Assembly (NCBI GenBank): GCA_903896925.1
Contig: CAITZM010000095.1
Span: 1-61,424, forward strand
Source of the DNA: an uncultured Lentisphaerota bacterium
Lineage (GTDB): Bacteria; Verrucomicrobiota; Kiritimatiellia; CAIQIC01
Reading direction: 5' to 3'
DNA: 61,424 bases
The translations under genes and the position numbers were made by a program. Below are positions 18,050 to 27,220 of the stretch, in pieces. The notes below the pieces were generated by a model. That model was not told the DNA's origin. It made no database searches and saw only the letters and a list, made by a program, of their open reading frames with translations. How positions within the stretch are numbered: position 1 is the first letter of the stretch; every line of letters starts with the position of its first letter.

Positions 18050-18125
18050 CGCCTCTCGCGGAGCGAGAGGTCTACCTGGTTGTCCTCACGCTCCGCGTGG
18101 AGCATATGGCGGCGTAGCCGCAATG
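18050..18125. repeat. REP-like hairpin pair
   Basis: CCTCTCGCGGAGCGAGAGG followed by TCTAC, then TCCTCACGCTCCGCGTGGAG and a GGCGGCGTAGCCGC remnant, fill the 123-bp gap before the M14 peptidase. The arrangement is the bipartite hairpin-linker-hairpin form seen at 46.9 and 53.6 kb. Confidence 0.55.
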
Positions 18126-18141
18126 GAATGAGAAAGGGAGC

Positions 18142-19431
18142 ATGGAAAAGCGAAATTCATGGTCCGGCTGGCGGTGGGGGAAAATATGGCTGCCGGCCCT
18201 GCTGGTTGCCGGATGGCAGCCGTTGCTGGCTGCCGAACCGGCCCAGCCGCCGTCAGGTTACGCTTCGCCGACGAACGCGGCCGGCGCCAGCCTTGTGTTC
18301 ATCGACACCAGCTTCGAGAACGCCTCGCCGCTCTGGTATGAGGGCGACACCAACGGCGTTATCCTGATCCATCTGCTCTATGACCACGAGCGCGCTTCGC
18401 CCAACCGCGCCGCCGGTCATTTCCATTTCCAGTTGCAGGCGCAGCCCGGTGCCAGGCTCACGCTGGAGTTCAAGAATCTGGACAATGTCTGGAACGGCAA
18501 GCCGGGGTCCGTCGCCAAGGAATTGAAGGTGGCGGTCGTTTCGGAGAACGGACGGGATTGGACACCCGTGCCTACGGAGAGTCTGCCCGGAAATCGCGTA
18601 AGGCTCACCGTGACGATGCCCGGTCCGCGGCTCTATGTGGCCCGCTCGGAGCCCTATCGCCTCTCGGATCTCGACCGCCTGCTCGTGTCCGTCCGCACGA
18701 ATCCGCTCGTGAACATCACGCCCATCGGTCAGACCGTCCAGGGCCGCGCGCTGGAAATCGTCCGCATCGGCGATCCGCAGGCGCCCTACCGCGTCTTTAT
18801 GCGGGCCCGGGCGCATCCTTGGGAAAGCGGCGGCAGCTGGGTCGTGGAAGGGCTGGTTCACCGCCTGCTCCAAGGCGATGCCGGGGCGCAGCGGTTCCTG
18901 AAACGCTATTGCGTCTACCTCCTGCCCATGGCGAACAAGGACGGTGTGGCCGGCGGCCGGACCCGCTTCAACATGGCCGGCAAGGATCTCAACCGCAACT
19001 GGGATCAGCCCGCCGACCCGCAGTGCGCGCCGGAGAACACGGCGCTGGAAAAATGGCTGGAGGGCATGATCCGCGCCGGCCAGCCGCCGCACCTCGCTAT
19101 GGAACTGCACAACGACGGCAGCGGCCTGCTGCATATCAGCCGTCCACCGGTGGCCGGACTGCCCTGCCACCTTGAGCGGATGGCGCTGCTGGAAACGCTG
19201 TTGCGCAAGCATACCTGGTTCACGGAAGGCAGCACGAAGCCCTCGTTCCACAACGCCGGTTCGCTCGGCGACGGTTGGCTGGCGCGCTACGGGGTCGACG
19301 CCGTCATCCATGAGTTCAACTGTAACTGGATCGCGGGTCTGAAAGACTATCCTTCGGCCAAACACTGGCAGGCCTATGGCGAAAAATTGGCCGACGTTTT
19401 CCATGACTATTTTGAGCGGGGCACGCCCTGA
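18142..19431 (+). CDS. Secreted M14-family zinc carboxypeptidase-like protein
   Basis: A 429-residue exported protein. After a signal peptide (about 14-31) comes a beta-sandwich (about 50-190) of the kind preceding M14 domains in cytosolic-carboxypeptidase-like enzymes. The peptidase domain contains HPWE (H225, E228; HxxE zinc ligands), KDLNRNWD and AMELHND with a likely third His ligand. It ends with a candidate catalytic Glu in DAVIHEFNCNW. It could trim peptides from glycoproteins or peptidoglycan. The start follows GAAAGGGAGC. It is 12 bp upstream of a sulfatase gene and likely co-transcribed with it. Confidence 0.85.
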   Translation: MEKRNSWSGWRWGKIWLPALLVAGWQPLLAAEPAQPPSGYASPTNAAGASLVFIDTSFENASPLWYEGDTNGVILIHLLYDHERASPNRAAGHFHFQLQAQPGARLTLEFKNLDNVWNGKPGSVAKELKVAVVSENGRDWTPVPTESLPGNRVRLTVTMPGPRLYVARSEPYRLSDLDRLLVSVRTNPLVNITPIGQTVQGRALEIVRIGDPQAPYRVFMRARAHPWESGGSWVVEGLVHRLLQGDAGAQRFLKRYCVYLLPMANKDGVAGGRTRFNMAGKDLNRNWDQPADPQCAPENTALEKWLEGMIRAGQPPHLAMELHNDGSGLLHISRPPVAGLPCHLERMALLETLLRKHTWFTEGSTKPSFHNAGSLGDGWLARYGVDAVIHEFNCNWIAGLKDYPSAKHWQAYGEKLADVFHDYFERGTP

Positions 19432-19443
19432 ACGGAGCCTGCG

Positions 19444-20949
19444 ATGCAATCCATCTCAACACGCCGCGATTTCTTGAAGTTGGCCGCGACGGGCGTCCTC
19501 GGTTCGACGTTGCTTCCAAGGATTGGACAAACAGCCGGGGGTGTTGTCCAAGTCTTGGAAAAAGAGCGACCGAACATCATTTTCATCCTCTGCGACGATC
19601 TCGGCTACGGCGATGTCGGCTGTTTCGGTCAGAAAAAAATCCGCACGCCGAACGTGGACCGGCTGGCGGCGGAAGGCATGCGCTTTACGCAACACTATGC
19701 CGGCAATGCGGTCTGTGCGCCGTCGCGCTGCGTGCTGCTGACCGGCAAGCATCCGGGCCACGCGTTCATCCGCGACAACCGCGAGGCGAAACCCGAGGGC
19801 CAGTTCCCGCTCCCGGCCGACACCGTGACGGTGGCCAAGCTGCTCAAGCAGCGCGGCTACGCGACCGGCGCGTTTGGCAAGTGGGGCCTCGGCGGGCCGG
19901 GCTCCTCGGGCGCTCCGGACCGGCAGGGCTTCGACCGCTTCTACGGCTACAACTGCCAGCGCGTCGCGCACAACTACTATCCCGACCACCTCTGGGACAA
20001 CGACCGCCGCGTGGCGTTGGACAACCCGGTCTTCGCGGCGCACCAGAAGCTGCCTGCGGGCGCCGATCCGAAAGATCCCAAGAGTTATGCGGCCTTCACC
20101 GGTAAGCAGTACGCGCCGGACTTGATAGCCGAGCAGGCGCGGGACTTCATCCGCGCGAATAAAGACAAGCCGTTCTACCTCTACTTCCCGACGACCGTTC
20201 CGCATCTGGCGCTCCAGGTGCCGGAGGATGCGCTGGCGGAGTACCTCGGCCGGTGGCCCGACGAGCCCTACGTCGGCGGCCGCGGCTATCTGCCGCACCG
20301 TGCGCCGCGCGCCGCCTACGCGGCGATGATCACGCGCCTCGACCGCGAGATTGGGCACATGATGGACCTGGTAAAGGAACTCGGGCTGGAGGAGCGCACG
20401 CTCTTCGTGTTCACCTCAGACAACGGCCCGCTCTACGAAAAGCTCGGCGGCACCGACTGCGAATTCTTCGAGTCCGCGGGCCCGCTGAACGGGCGCAAGG
20501 GCTCGCTCTACGAGGGCGGCATCCGCGAGCCGCTGATCGTGCGCTGGAAAGGGCGCATCGCCGCGGGCCAGACGTCGGACCGGGTCACCGGTTTCGAGGA
20601 TTGGCTGCCGACCCTGCTCGAACTCAGCGGCGGCACGCCGCCGCAGGATGTCGACGGCATCAGCTTCGCGCCAACGCTCCTCGGAAAAACGCAAGCACCG
20701 CGCCCGTTCCTCTACCGCGAGCATCAGGGCTACGGCTGCCAACAGGCGATCCGCATCGGCGACTGGAAAGGTGTCCGCGCGAAACTCAAGAAGAACCCGC
20801 ACGCGCCGCTGGAACTTTACGATCTCAAGAACGACCTCGGCGAGTCGAAGGACGTCGCCGCCGAACATCCCGATATCGTCGCGCAGATGCTCAAGCTGAT
20901 GAAGGCCCAGCACGTGCCATCCAAAGATTTCCCGCTGCCGGGGGATTGA
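19444..20949 (+). CDS. Tat-exported arylsulfatase
   Basis: A 501-residue S1 sulfatase. The Tat motif is STRRDFLKLA. The c-region LLPRIGQTAGGVVQVLEK (about 24-40) is encoded by a complete bipartite TTCCA element. The domain starts ERPNIIFILCDDLGYGD, the FGly motif is C91-A-P-S-R95, and GKWGLGGPG stands where GKWHLG is usual, so His is replaced by Gly. SDNGP and GSLYEGGIREP follow. The KWGLG signature is shared by a known arylsulfatase branch, so the change is probably subfamily-specific. The SD is GGAG. It ends the operon with the M14 peptidase; a gene-free repeat array follows. Confidence 0.92.
   Translation: MQSISTRRDFLKLAATGVLGSTLLPRIGQTAGGVVQVLEKERPNIIFILCDDLGYGDVGCFGQKKIRTPNVDRLAAEGMRFTQHYAGNAVCAPSRCVLLTGKHPGHAFIRDNREAKPEGQFPLPADTVTVAKLLKQRGYATGAFGKWGLGGPGSSGAPDRQGFDRFYGYNCQRVAHNYYPDHLWDNDRRVALDNPVFAAHQKLPAGADPKDPKSYAAFTGKQYAPDLIAEQARDFIRANKDKPFYLYFPTTVPHLALQVPEDALAEYLGRWPDEPYVGGRGYLPHRAPRAAYAAMITRLDREIGHMMDLVKELGLEERTLFVFTSDNGPLYEKLGGTDCEFFESAGPLNGRKGSLYEGGIREPLIVRWKGRIAAGQTSDRVTGFEDWLPTLLELSGGTPPQDVDGISFAPTLLGKTQAPRPFLYREHQGYGCQQAIRIGDWKGVRAKLKKNPHAPLELYDLKNDLGESKDVAAEHPDIVAQMLKLMKAQHVPSKDFPLPGD
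19513..19563. repeat. Bipartite TTCCA palindrome element (copy e, intragenic)
   Basis: CTTCCAAGGATTGGACAA and TTGTCCAAGTCTTGGAAAAA are 13 bp apart and span 51 bp, entirely within codons about 24-40 of the sulfatase at 19444. The frame is preserved and they encode part of its Tat signal and linker. Confidence 0.75.
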
Positions 20950-22293
20950 GCGCGGTGGAACAGAGGTGTGCCAAGGATCAGCTTGACCCTTATCCTTCAC
21001 CTTGTGCTGAGGGGGTAGCCTAGGCCTGGAGTTTTGCTCCGCTGTAGCCGGGGTCTCCGACCCCGGCCGCTGGGTGGGGTTGGCCGGGATCACCGATCCC
21101 GGCTACAGGCTGTGCTTCTTAACTCGGGTTTGCGGGAACTTCGTTGGCTGCTGTAATAGGTTCCGTTCCCCGCTTGCCTTCTTTTTCTCATTCAACAGCT
21201 GTTGTTGTGTGTTGTGCGGGTTGCTTTCGCGGGGCTGGAAGCCCCGCCCACGCAGAGAGCAGCTTGTGCTGCTGTAGCCGGGTCGGCGAACCCGGCCGGT
21301 GGGGTGGGGTTGCGGTGGGCCGCACTCTCACGAGTGCGGCTACACGAGCTTGCGAGCACGCCGGTGCGTAGCCGCGTTTGTCAGAACGCGGCCCACCCGC
21401 CCTGTGCCCAGCCCCCCCCCCAATAAACGGGTCCCCTTCGCCTGCCACACGGAGCGAGAGGGCTGCTTCGCAGAGCGCCGCCATCGTAGTCCTCTCGCTC
21501 CCCGAGAGGCTCTGGTTGGGTGCCCTGCCAGCTGATTTTGTCCGCATGATTTTGAAATTTCTTACCTGAAAACGTTTGTGCTGCGGGGGCAACCAGTGAC
21601 CGGCGACCCCAGCTTCGGTGGGGTGGGGTTGGCCGGGGTCACCGATCCCGGCTACAGGGTTTGTTGTTTTGGTGCGGGTTACGATTTCGCGGGGCTGGAA
21701 TCCCCGCCCGCGCAGGGAGCAGCTCGTGCTGTTGTAGCCGGGGTCGGTGACCCCGGCCGGTGGGGTGCGGTGGGCCGCACTCTCACGAGTGCGGCTACAC
21801 GAGCTAGCGAGCACGCCGGTGCGTAGCCGCGTTTGTCAGAACGCGGCCCACCCGCCCTGTGCCCAGCCCCCCCCAATAAACGGGTCCCCTTCGCCTGCCA
21901 CACGGAGCGAGAGGGCTGCTTTGCAGGGCGCCGCCATCGTAGTCCTCTCGCTCCGCGAGAGGCTCTGGTTGGGTGCCCTGCCAGCTGATTTTGTCCGTAT
22001 GATTTTGAAATTTCTTACCTGAAAACGTTTGTGCTGCGGGGGCAGCCAGTGACTGGCGACCCCAGCTTCGGCGGGATTGGCCGGGATCGCCGATCCCGGC
22101 TACAGGGTCTTTTGGGCTTGGGTTCGCGGGGTAGGTAAGCCTTGTGCGCTTTGACTCGCGCATGCCGAAAGGGCTTGCCTTGGCAGGGTGGTCCGAGACA
22201 ATACGCCCTTGCGTATTCGGTGGTATCGCGCAATTGAAAAGCGGCGCTCCCCAGAGTGTGCGTCCAAACATGATCCGGAACGAAAGGCATAAA
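20950..22293. repeat. Gene-free REP-like hairpin array with ~430-bp duplication
   Basis: No credible gene is seen in 1.34 kb. Two direct copies at about 21225-21655 and 21683-22105 (offset 458 bp) each contain CCGGGTC...GACCCGG, CCGCACTCTCACGAGTGCGG-CTAC, GTAG-CCGCGTTTGTCAGAACGCGG and CCTCTCGCT...AGAGG hairpins. Each also has a C-run of 8-10 bases and an AT-rich tail. Further CCGGGGTC/CCGGGATC hairpins flank them near 21041, 21082 and 22079. Confidence 0.75.
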
Positions 22294-23196
22294 ATGAAAA
22301 CTGTAGCCATCCTCAAACAGGACCAGTGCATCCGCAGGCCGTTCCATCGCCTGGCGGCGGGCTTGATGGTCGGCTTGAGCTTGCTGGCTGCGACGGCCCA
22401 AGCGGAGCACTACGAGGTGTTTTTGCTGGCCGGGCAATCCAACATGGATGGTCGTGGCGCGAAGAAGGATCTCGTCGGCGACCTGGCGAAGTGGGCCAAG
22501 CCGCAGCCGGGCGTCCTCATCAATTTCCGGGCCGGCGGACTCCATCGTCCTTTGACCCTGAGCCATGGTTTCAAGCCGCTCCAGCCCGGCTACAGCGGCA
22601 CGCCCGGCGCCAAGCCGGACGGTCTGCCGTCCGCGACCTTCGGGCCCGAGGTGGCCATGGGCGCGGCGCTGGCGGAGGGCCTGCCCGGCAAAAAGGTGGC
22701 GCTTATCAAGTGTGCGGAAGGCGGCACCAGCTTGAGCAAGGACTGGGCGCCGGGCGAGCAGGGCAAGCTCTATGAGCAGTTCATCGCCTTCGTCGGCCAG
22801 GTGCTGAAGGAACTGCAGGCCAAGGGTGACACCTACACGCTGCGCGGCATGGCGTGGCACCAGGGCGAGAGCGATGCCGGCCTGCCCGCCGGCAAGTACC
22901 AGGAACTGTTGACCGCTTTCATCCAGCGGGTACGCGCGGATTTGAAGGTGAAAGATCTGCCGTTTGTCATCGGCGAAGTCTACGACAACGGCCACCGCGA
23001 TGCCGTGCGGGAGGGGGAGAAGTCTGCGTCCACGGCCGTGTCGCACGCCGGCTTCGCGTCGGCGCAGGGACTCAAGACCTCCGACAAGGGCACGCACTTC
23101 GATGCCGCCAGCCAGATCGAACTTGGCCGTCGTTTTGCGCAGGCCATGCTGCCGCTGCTCGGACGCGCCCAGCACGACAACAGCGGGAACAAATGA
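22294..23196 (+). CDS. Secreted SASA-type carbohydrate acetylesterase
   Basis: A 300-residue exported SGNH-like esterase of the SASA/DUF303 (sialate O-acetylesterase-related) family. The start at 22294 follows GAAAGG and gives a signal peptide (hydrophobic about 20-37). Block I is FLLAGQSNMDGRG with nucleophile Ser49, GMAWHQGESDA is the WHQGE block, and DKGTHFDAASQ holds the terminal Asp/His. Family members remove acetyl groups from xylan, sialic acid and other glycans. In this context it probably de-acetylates the sulfated glycan. A ferredoxin-nitroreductase gene starts 114 bp downstream. Upstream lies the repeat array, so a promoter between about 22110 and 22290 is likely but not evident. 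Confidence 0.88.
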   Translation: MKTVAILKQDQCIRRPFHRLAAGLMVGLSLLAATAQAEHYEVFLLAGQSNMDGRGAKKDLVGDLAKWAKPQPGVLINFRAGGLHRPLTLSHGFKPLQPGYSGTPGAKPDGLPSATFGPEVAMGAALAEGLPGKKVALIKCAEGGTSLSKDWAPGEQGKLYEQFIAFVGQVLKELQAKGDTYTLRGMAWHQGESDAGLPAGKYQELLTAFIQRVRADLKVKDLPFVIGEVYDNGHRDAVREGEKSASTAVSHAGFASAQGLKTSDKGTHFDAASQIELGRRFAQAMLPLLGRAQHDNSGNK

Positions 23197-23309
23197 CCAG
23201 CCCGGAATACCCAGCCGTGGGTGCGTTACAGCGCGCTTGTTCTCGTCAGTTGTAGTAAGCTCACCCGTGCTGCTGGGGCGAACCATGCCCCGTCAGAGGA
23301 GAACTGCCC

Positions 23310-24131
23310 ATGCTGAATTTCAAGGTCGACGAAACGCTCTGCAACCGATGCGGCCTATGCGTGCAGGATTGCCCGTCTCGCATCATTGCGATGGGCGACG
23401 ACGCTCTGCCGCGCATCGCGCCCGACAAGGCACCCAACTGCATCCAGTGCCAGCATTGCCTTGCGGTTTGTCCCACGGCGGCGGTCGGCATTCTGGGGCG
23501 CAAGCCTGCCGACAGCCTGCCACTGGGTCCTGACAGTTTTCCGACGCTGGACCGGATGGAACGGCTGGTGCGCGGGCGGCGCACGGTGCGCCACTACCGC
23601 GACGAAAACGTCGATCCGGCGCTGATCCGCCGGCTGCTCGCCGCCACCGCCAATGCGCCTTCCGGCATCAACCGGCGGGAACTGACCTTCACGGTGATTG
23701 ACGACAAGGACGCCATGCAGCGGCTGCGGGAAAAGGTGCTGGCGGGGCTCGACGCGACCACCAACATCCCCGCGCGGTACGGCTACCTCCTCGAGGCCGG
23801 CCGGGCCTACCGGGAACAGCACAACGACATCATCTTCCGCACCGCGCCGCACGCCCTGTTCATCTCCGCGCCGCCCGACGCGCCGTGTCCGAACCAGGAT
23901 GTGACGCTGGCCATGGCTTATTTCGAACTGCTGGCGCAGAGCGCCGGCCTGGGCACGGTCTGGTGGGGCATCGCCCAGATGGTTTTCCTGGTCCTGCCCG
24001 AATTGAAGGCGCAGATCGGCCTGCCGCCCGACCACATCTATTACGCCATGCTGTTCGGGACGCCGTCGGTGCACTATCCCCGCACGGTCCAGCGCGACGA
24101 TGCCGCCATCGTCCGCCGCGTGCAAATCTGA
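23310..24131 (+). CDS. Nitroreductase-family protein with N-terminal 2[4Fe-4S] ferredoxin domain
   Basis: A 273-residue cytoplasmic flavoprotein. Residues 1-60 form a bacterial ferredoxin domain with two clusters (C11, C14, C17, C21 and C44, C47, C50, C54). Residues about 85-270 form an FMN-binding nitroreductase domain (RRTVRHYRDENVDP, NAPSGINRRELTF, GLGTVWWGIAQM). Such fused proteins reduce substrates with electrons supplied through the ferredoxin domain; the physiological substrate is unknown. The SD is AGAGGAG. It is the only clearly cytoplasmic metabolic enzyme between exported polysaccharide genes and may be unrelated to them. Confidence 0.9.
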   Translation: MLNFKVDETLCNRCGLCVQDCPSRIIAMGDDALPRIAPDKAPNCIQCQHCLAVCPTAAVGILGRKPADSLPLGPDSFPTLDRMERLVRGRRTVRHYRDENVDPALIRRLLAATANAPSGINRRELTFTVIDDKDAMQRLREKVLAGLDATTNIPARYGYLLEAGRAYREQHNDIIFRTAPHALFISAPPDAPCPNQDVTLAMAYFELLAQSAGLGTVWWGIAQMVFLVLPELKAQIGLPPDHIYYAMLFGTPSVHYPRTVQRDDAAIVRRVQI

Positions 24132-24292
24132 AGCTGCCGGCTCACCAGAAAGCGGAGGGGCGCTTCAAGCGGTCCGCGCGCCCTTGCAGGCCGGGTAAAA
24201 GGTTCAAACCAGCCCCGAAAAGCTGTGGACACAGCTTGGGTGGTGCGGCTACGGTTGCAGCCATGTTCGCCAAAACGGAAAGGCAGCCAGCG

Positions 24293-25519
24293 ATGAAGAA
24301 AAGGGCTTTCGGCTTTGGGTCTTGGTGCTTCGGATTTGTTTCGGATTTTGGATTTCGGGTTTCGAGTTTGGCCGCATCCGCGGGTTGCGCGGTGTTGTTT
24401 GCGGGCGCAACGCTGGCGGCCGTGGCGCAGGCTCCGTCGCTGCCCGTGGGTGTCAAGGCGCAGCGCGACCTTGCCTATGTCAGCGGCGGGCACGAGCGGC
24501 AGAAGCTGGACCTCTTTCTTCCTGAAAAAGCCGAGGCGCCGCTGCCGCTGATCATCTGGATCCACGGCGGGGCCTGGTCGGCGGGCAGCAAGGAGGGGTG
24601 TCCGCCGCTGCGGCAAGGCTTCGTCGCGCGCGGCTATGCGGTCGCGAGTCTGAACTACCGCCTGAGCGGCGACGCGCTTTTCCCGGCGCAGATCGAGGAC
24701 TGCAAGGCCGCCATCCGCTGGCTGCGCGCGCATGCCAAGGACTACGGCCTAAACCCGGACCGCTTCGGCGTGTGGGGCAGCTCGGCGGGCGGACACCTGG
24801 TCGCGCTGGTCGGCACCAGCGGCGACGTGCAGGCGTTCGATGTCGGGGCCAATCCGGGTGTGTCGAGCCGGGTGCAGGCGGTGTGCGATTATTATGGGCC
24901 GACGGATCTGACGCAGATGGACGCCCACGCCTTGCCCGGCGGGCAGAAGCACGACCCGACGAACTCGCCGGAATCGCGCCTCATCGGCGGCGCGATCCAG
25001 GAAAACAAGGCGAAGGCCGCGCGCGTCAATCCGATCACCTATGTCACGCCGGACGATCCGCCGTTCCTGATCGTCCACGGCGATGCCGACCCGCTCGTGC
25101 CGCACCACCAGAGCGAGCTGCTGTTCGCGGCGCTCAAGCAGGCCGGCGTCAGCGTTCATTTCCACACGATCAAAGGCGCGGGCCACGGCCAGGGCTTCGG
25201 CGGTCGCGAGATCGAGGACATGGTCACCGGCTTCTTCGATGCGTGCTTGAAAGGCAGCACGCCACCGCCGGCCAAGGCGGTACAGACCGAAAGTGTCGCG
25301 AGCAGCGCGCCGGCCGCGAACACAGGTGCGCAGCGTGGCCCGCGTTTCACGTGGGAGGAGGTGTGTCGGCGCGAGGGCGTCGCCGCCGACGGGCGCGTCA
25401 CGCGCCAGCAGTTCAAGGGCCCGCCGCCGCTGTTCGACCGGCTTGACCGCAATCACGATAGCGTGCTGAGCAAGGACGATTTCGACGCAGCCCCGGCCGC
25501 GCCGCGGCGATTGAATTGA
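24293..25519 (+). CDS. Exported alpha/beta-hydrolase esterase with EF-hand tail
   Basis: A 408-residue exported esterase (alternative start 24263). The N terminus (FGFGSWCFGFVSDFGFRVSS) is encoded by a T-rich repeat, followed by a hydrophobic signal segment to about residue 46. HGGAW (91-95), G-S-S164-A-G, a late Asp in HGDADPLVP and His in GAGHGQGF make the catalytic set of BD-FAE/lipase-like enzymes. The C-terminal ~70 residues carry a calcium-binding EF-hand loop (DRNHDSVLSKDD) after a degenerate first loop (GVAADGRVTRQQF). The same type of tail occurs on four sulfatases here. It precedes a sulfatase by 26 bp, so the two are probably co-transcribed. Confidence 0.88.
   Translation: MKKRAFGFGSWCFGFVSDFGFRVSSLAASAGCAVLFAGATLAAVAQAPSLPVGVKAQRDLAYVSGGHERQKLDLFLPEKAEAPLPLIIWIHGGAWSAGSKEGCPPLRQGFVARGYAVASLNYRLSGDALFPAQIEDCKAAIRWLRAHAKDYGLNPDRFGVWGSSAGGHLVALVGTSGDVQAFDVGANPGVSSRVQAVCDYYGPTDLTQMDAHALPGGQKHDPTNSPESRLIGGAIQENKAKAARVNPITYVTPDDPPFLIVHGDADPLVPHHQSELLFAALKQAGVSVHFHTIKGAGHGQGFGGREIEDMVTGFFDACLKGSTPPPAKAVQTESVASSAPAANTGAQRGPRFTWEEVCRREGVAADGRVTRQQFKGPPPLFDRLDRNHDSVLSKDDFDAAPAAPRRLN
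24300..24372. repeat. FGF-rich T-rich repeat at the 5' end of the esterase
   Basis: Successive words such as TTCGGATTTTGGATTTCGGG and TTTCGAGTTT form a low-complexity repeat unlike the GC-rich surroundings. In frame it encodes FGFGSWCFGFVSDFGFRVS, immediately before the hydrophobic core of the signal peptide. Confidence 0.6.
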
Positions 25520-25545
25520 GCCGGGCAAAAGGATAAAAGCCTTTC

Positions 25546-27093
25546 ATGCAAAGACGAGATTTCCTGTGGCGGGCGGGCTGCGGTGCGGTGGGCGCGGCTT
25601 TGTTTCCAGACTACCTGCGCGCCGCAGAAGGTGGCGCTAATAAACCGGAATCCGCCTCGGCTCAAGCTTCCGCCTTCGCGCCGGCTTCGGCGGACAAGTC
25701 GGCGGACAAGCCCTCCAGGCCCAATATCCTGTTCATCCTGGTCGAGGACCAGGGGGCGCACCTGGGCTGCCGCGGCACGCCCGGTCTGAAGACGCCGCAC
25801 TTCGACCAGCTCGCCGCGTCGGGCACGTTGTTCCGGGAGGCGTTCACCACCTATCCCGTCTGCTCGCCCTCGAAGGCTGGCATCTACACCGGCCTCTATC
25901 CGCACGCGAACGGCCTGCGCAACAACACTCAGAATTATCCGAAGCCGGCGGCGCGGCTCACGGCGGCCGAGCGCAACAATCCGGTCTATCTCCACACCCG
26001 GCTCAAGCCGGAGTGCGTCACCTGGGTGGAACTCCTCAAGCAGCAGGGTTATTACCTGGGCCAGAGCGGCAAATTGCACGTCGCGCCGGTGGAGAAATTC
26101 CCGTTCGACGAATACCTCGGCAAGGGTTCCGGCAAGGAACTGCTGGCCGGTTTCATCGGCCGCGCCCAGGCGACCGGCCAGCCGTGGCTGTTCTTCCACA
26201 ACATGATCACCAGCCCGCACCGGCCCTATCGCAACAGCGACGACGTGCGCATCGGCGTGGACCCGCAGCAGGTCAAGCTGCCCGCGTTCCTGCCGGACAC
26301 GCCGGTCGTGCGCAAGGACTGGGCCGAGTACCTCGACGGCATCCAGCTGGCCGATACCGCCTTGGACGAGGTGCTCACCGCGCTGCGCGCGTCCGGTCAG
26401 GACCACAACACGCTCATCATCTGCATGGCCGGCGACCATGGCCCCGCCTTTCCGCACGGCAAGATGCAGCCCTACGACCTGGCGCTGCGCGTCAACTTCA
26501 TCCTGCGCGCGCCGGGCGGCAAGGCGGGGCAGGTCAGCGATGCGCTGGTCAGCACGGTGGATTTCATGCCGACGCTGCTCGACTATGCCGGCTGCGCGCC
26601 CCACCAGCCCGCGCACGGCCGCTCGCTGCGCCCGCTGCTCGAGGGCCAGTCCGGGGCCCGGGGGCACGACGCGATCTTCGCCGAGGTTACCGGCCAGACG
26701 CAGCTTGGCCAGCCCGGTATGGAGGAGCGTTCCATCTATGACGGCCGTTATCACCTGATCTTTCGCGACCACCTCGAACTGCACCGCGCGATCAACGCCG
26801 ACAGCCGCCTCTGGGCGACCTGGCGCAACCGCACGTGGGACGAAACCGTCAGCGTCAAGGACCAGTTCCCGCTGGCCTACCGGATCCTGACGGAGATGGA
26901 GCCGCACCGCTTCGGCGTCACGCTGCCGCGGGTGGAACTCTACGACGTGAAGGACGATCCCGACGAGCTGCGCAACCTCGCCGCGCAACCCGCGCAGCGC
27001 GAACACAAGCAGCGGCTGTTGCAGCAGCTGGAGCAGTGGTGCCGGGATACCCATGACGAGTTCATCAGCGCGGCGGCCTTCCGGGATTTGTGA
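25546..27093 (+). CDS. Tat-exported sulfatase with atypical CSPSK motif
   Basis: A 515-residue S1 sulfatase with Tat motif QRRDFLWRAG. A low-complexity linker (about 34-56, ESASAQASAFAPASADKSAD) precedes RPNILFILVEDQG. The FGly site reads C106-S-P-S-K110: the arginine of the canonical C-x-P-x-R is lysine. The catalytic Lys is in SGKLHV and the second metal site in AGDHGPAFPHGK. The overall pattern resembles heparan N-sulfatase/S1_8-like members. The Arg-to-Lys change could reduce formylglycine formation or alter the active site, so activity is uncertain. The SD is AAAGGAT. Confidence 0.88.
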   Translation: MQRRDFLWRAGCGAVGAALFPDYLRAAEGGANKPESASAQASAFAPASADKSADKPSRPNILFILVEDQGAHLGCRGTPGLKTPHFDQLAASGTLFREAFTTYPVCSPSKAGIYTGLYPHANGLRNNTQNYPKPAARLTAAERNNPVYLHTRLKPECVTWVELLKQQGYYLGQSGKLHVAPVEKFPFDEYLGKGSGKELLAGFIGRAQATGQPWLFFHNMITSPHRPYRNSDDVRIGVDPQQVKLPAFLPDTPVVRKDWAEYLDGIQLADTALDEVLTALRASGQDHNTLIICMAGDHGPAFPHGKMQPYDLALRVNFILRAPGGKAGQVSDALVSTVDFMPTLLDYAGCAPHQPAHGRSLRPLLEGQSGARGHDAIFAEVTGQTQLGQPGMEERSIYDGRYHLIFRDHLELHRAINADSRLWATWRNRTWDETVSVKDQFPLAYRILTEMEPHRFGVTLPRVELYDVKDDPDELRNLAAQPAQREHKQRLLQQLEQWCRDTHDEFISAAAFRDL

Positions 27094-27220
27094 TGCGAGT
27101 GCTTGCTCATGGCAGGACTCGAAGCATGCTGCCGGGACAATGAAAGCGAGTGCGCTGGCGTTATAGGGTAAGGGCCCGCCGGCCGGCAGGCCCGGGGCAT
27201 GTACGGCAACAGGAAATAAA

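Noticed and set aside
21225..22105. Possible CRISPR array or tandem gene duplication in the repeat region
   Set aside because: Only two long copies rather than many short spaced repeats, and no cas genes or coding signal.
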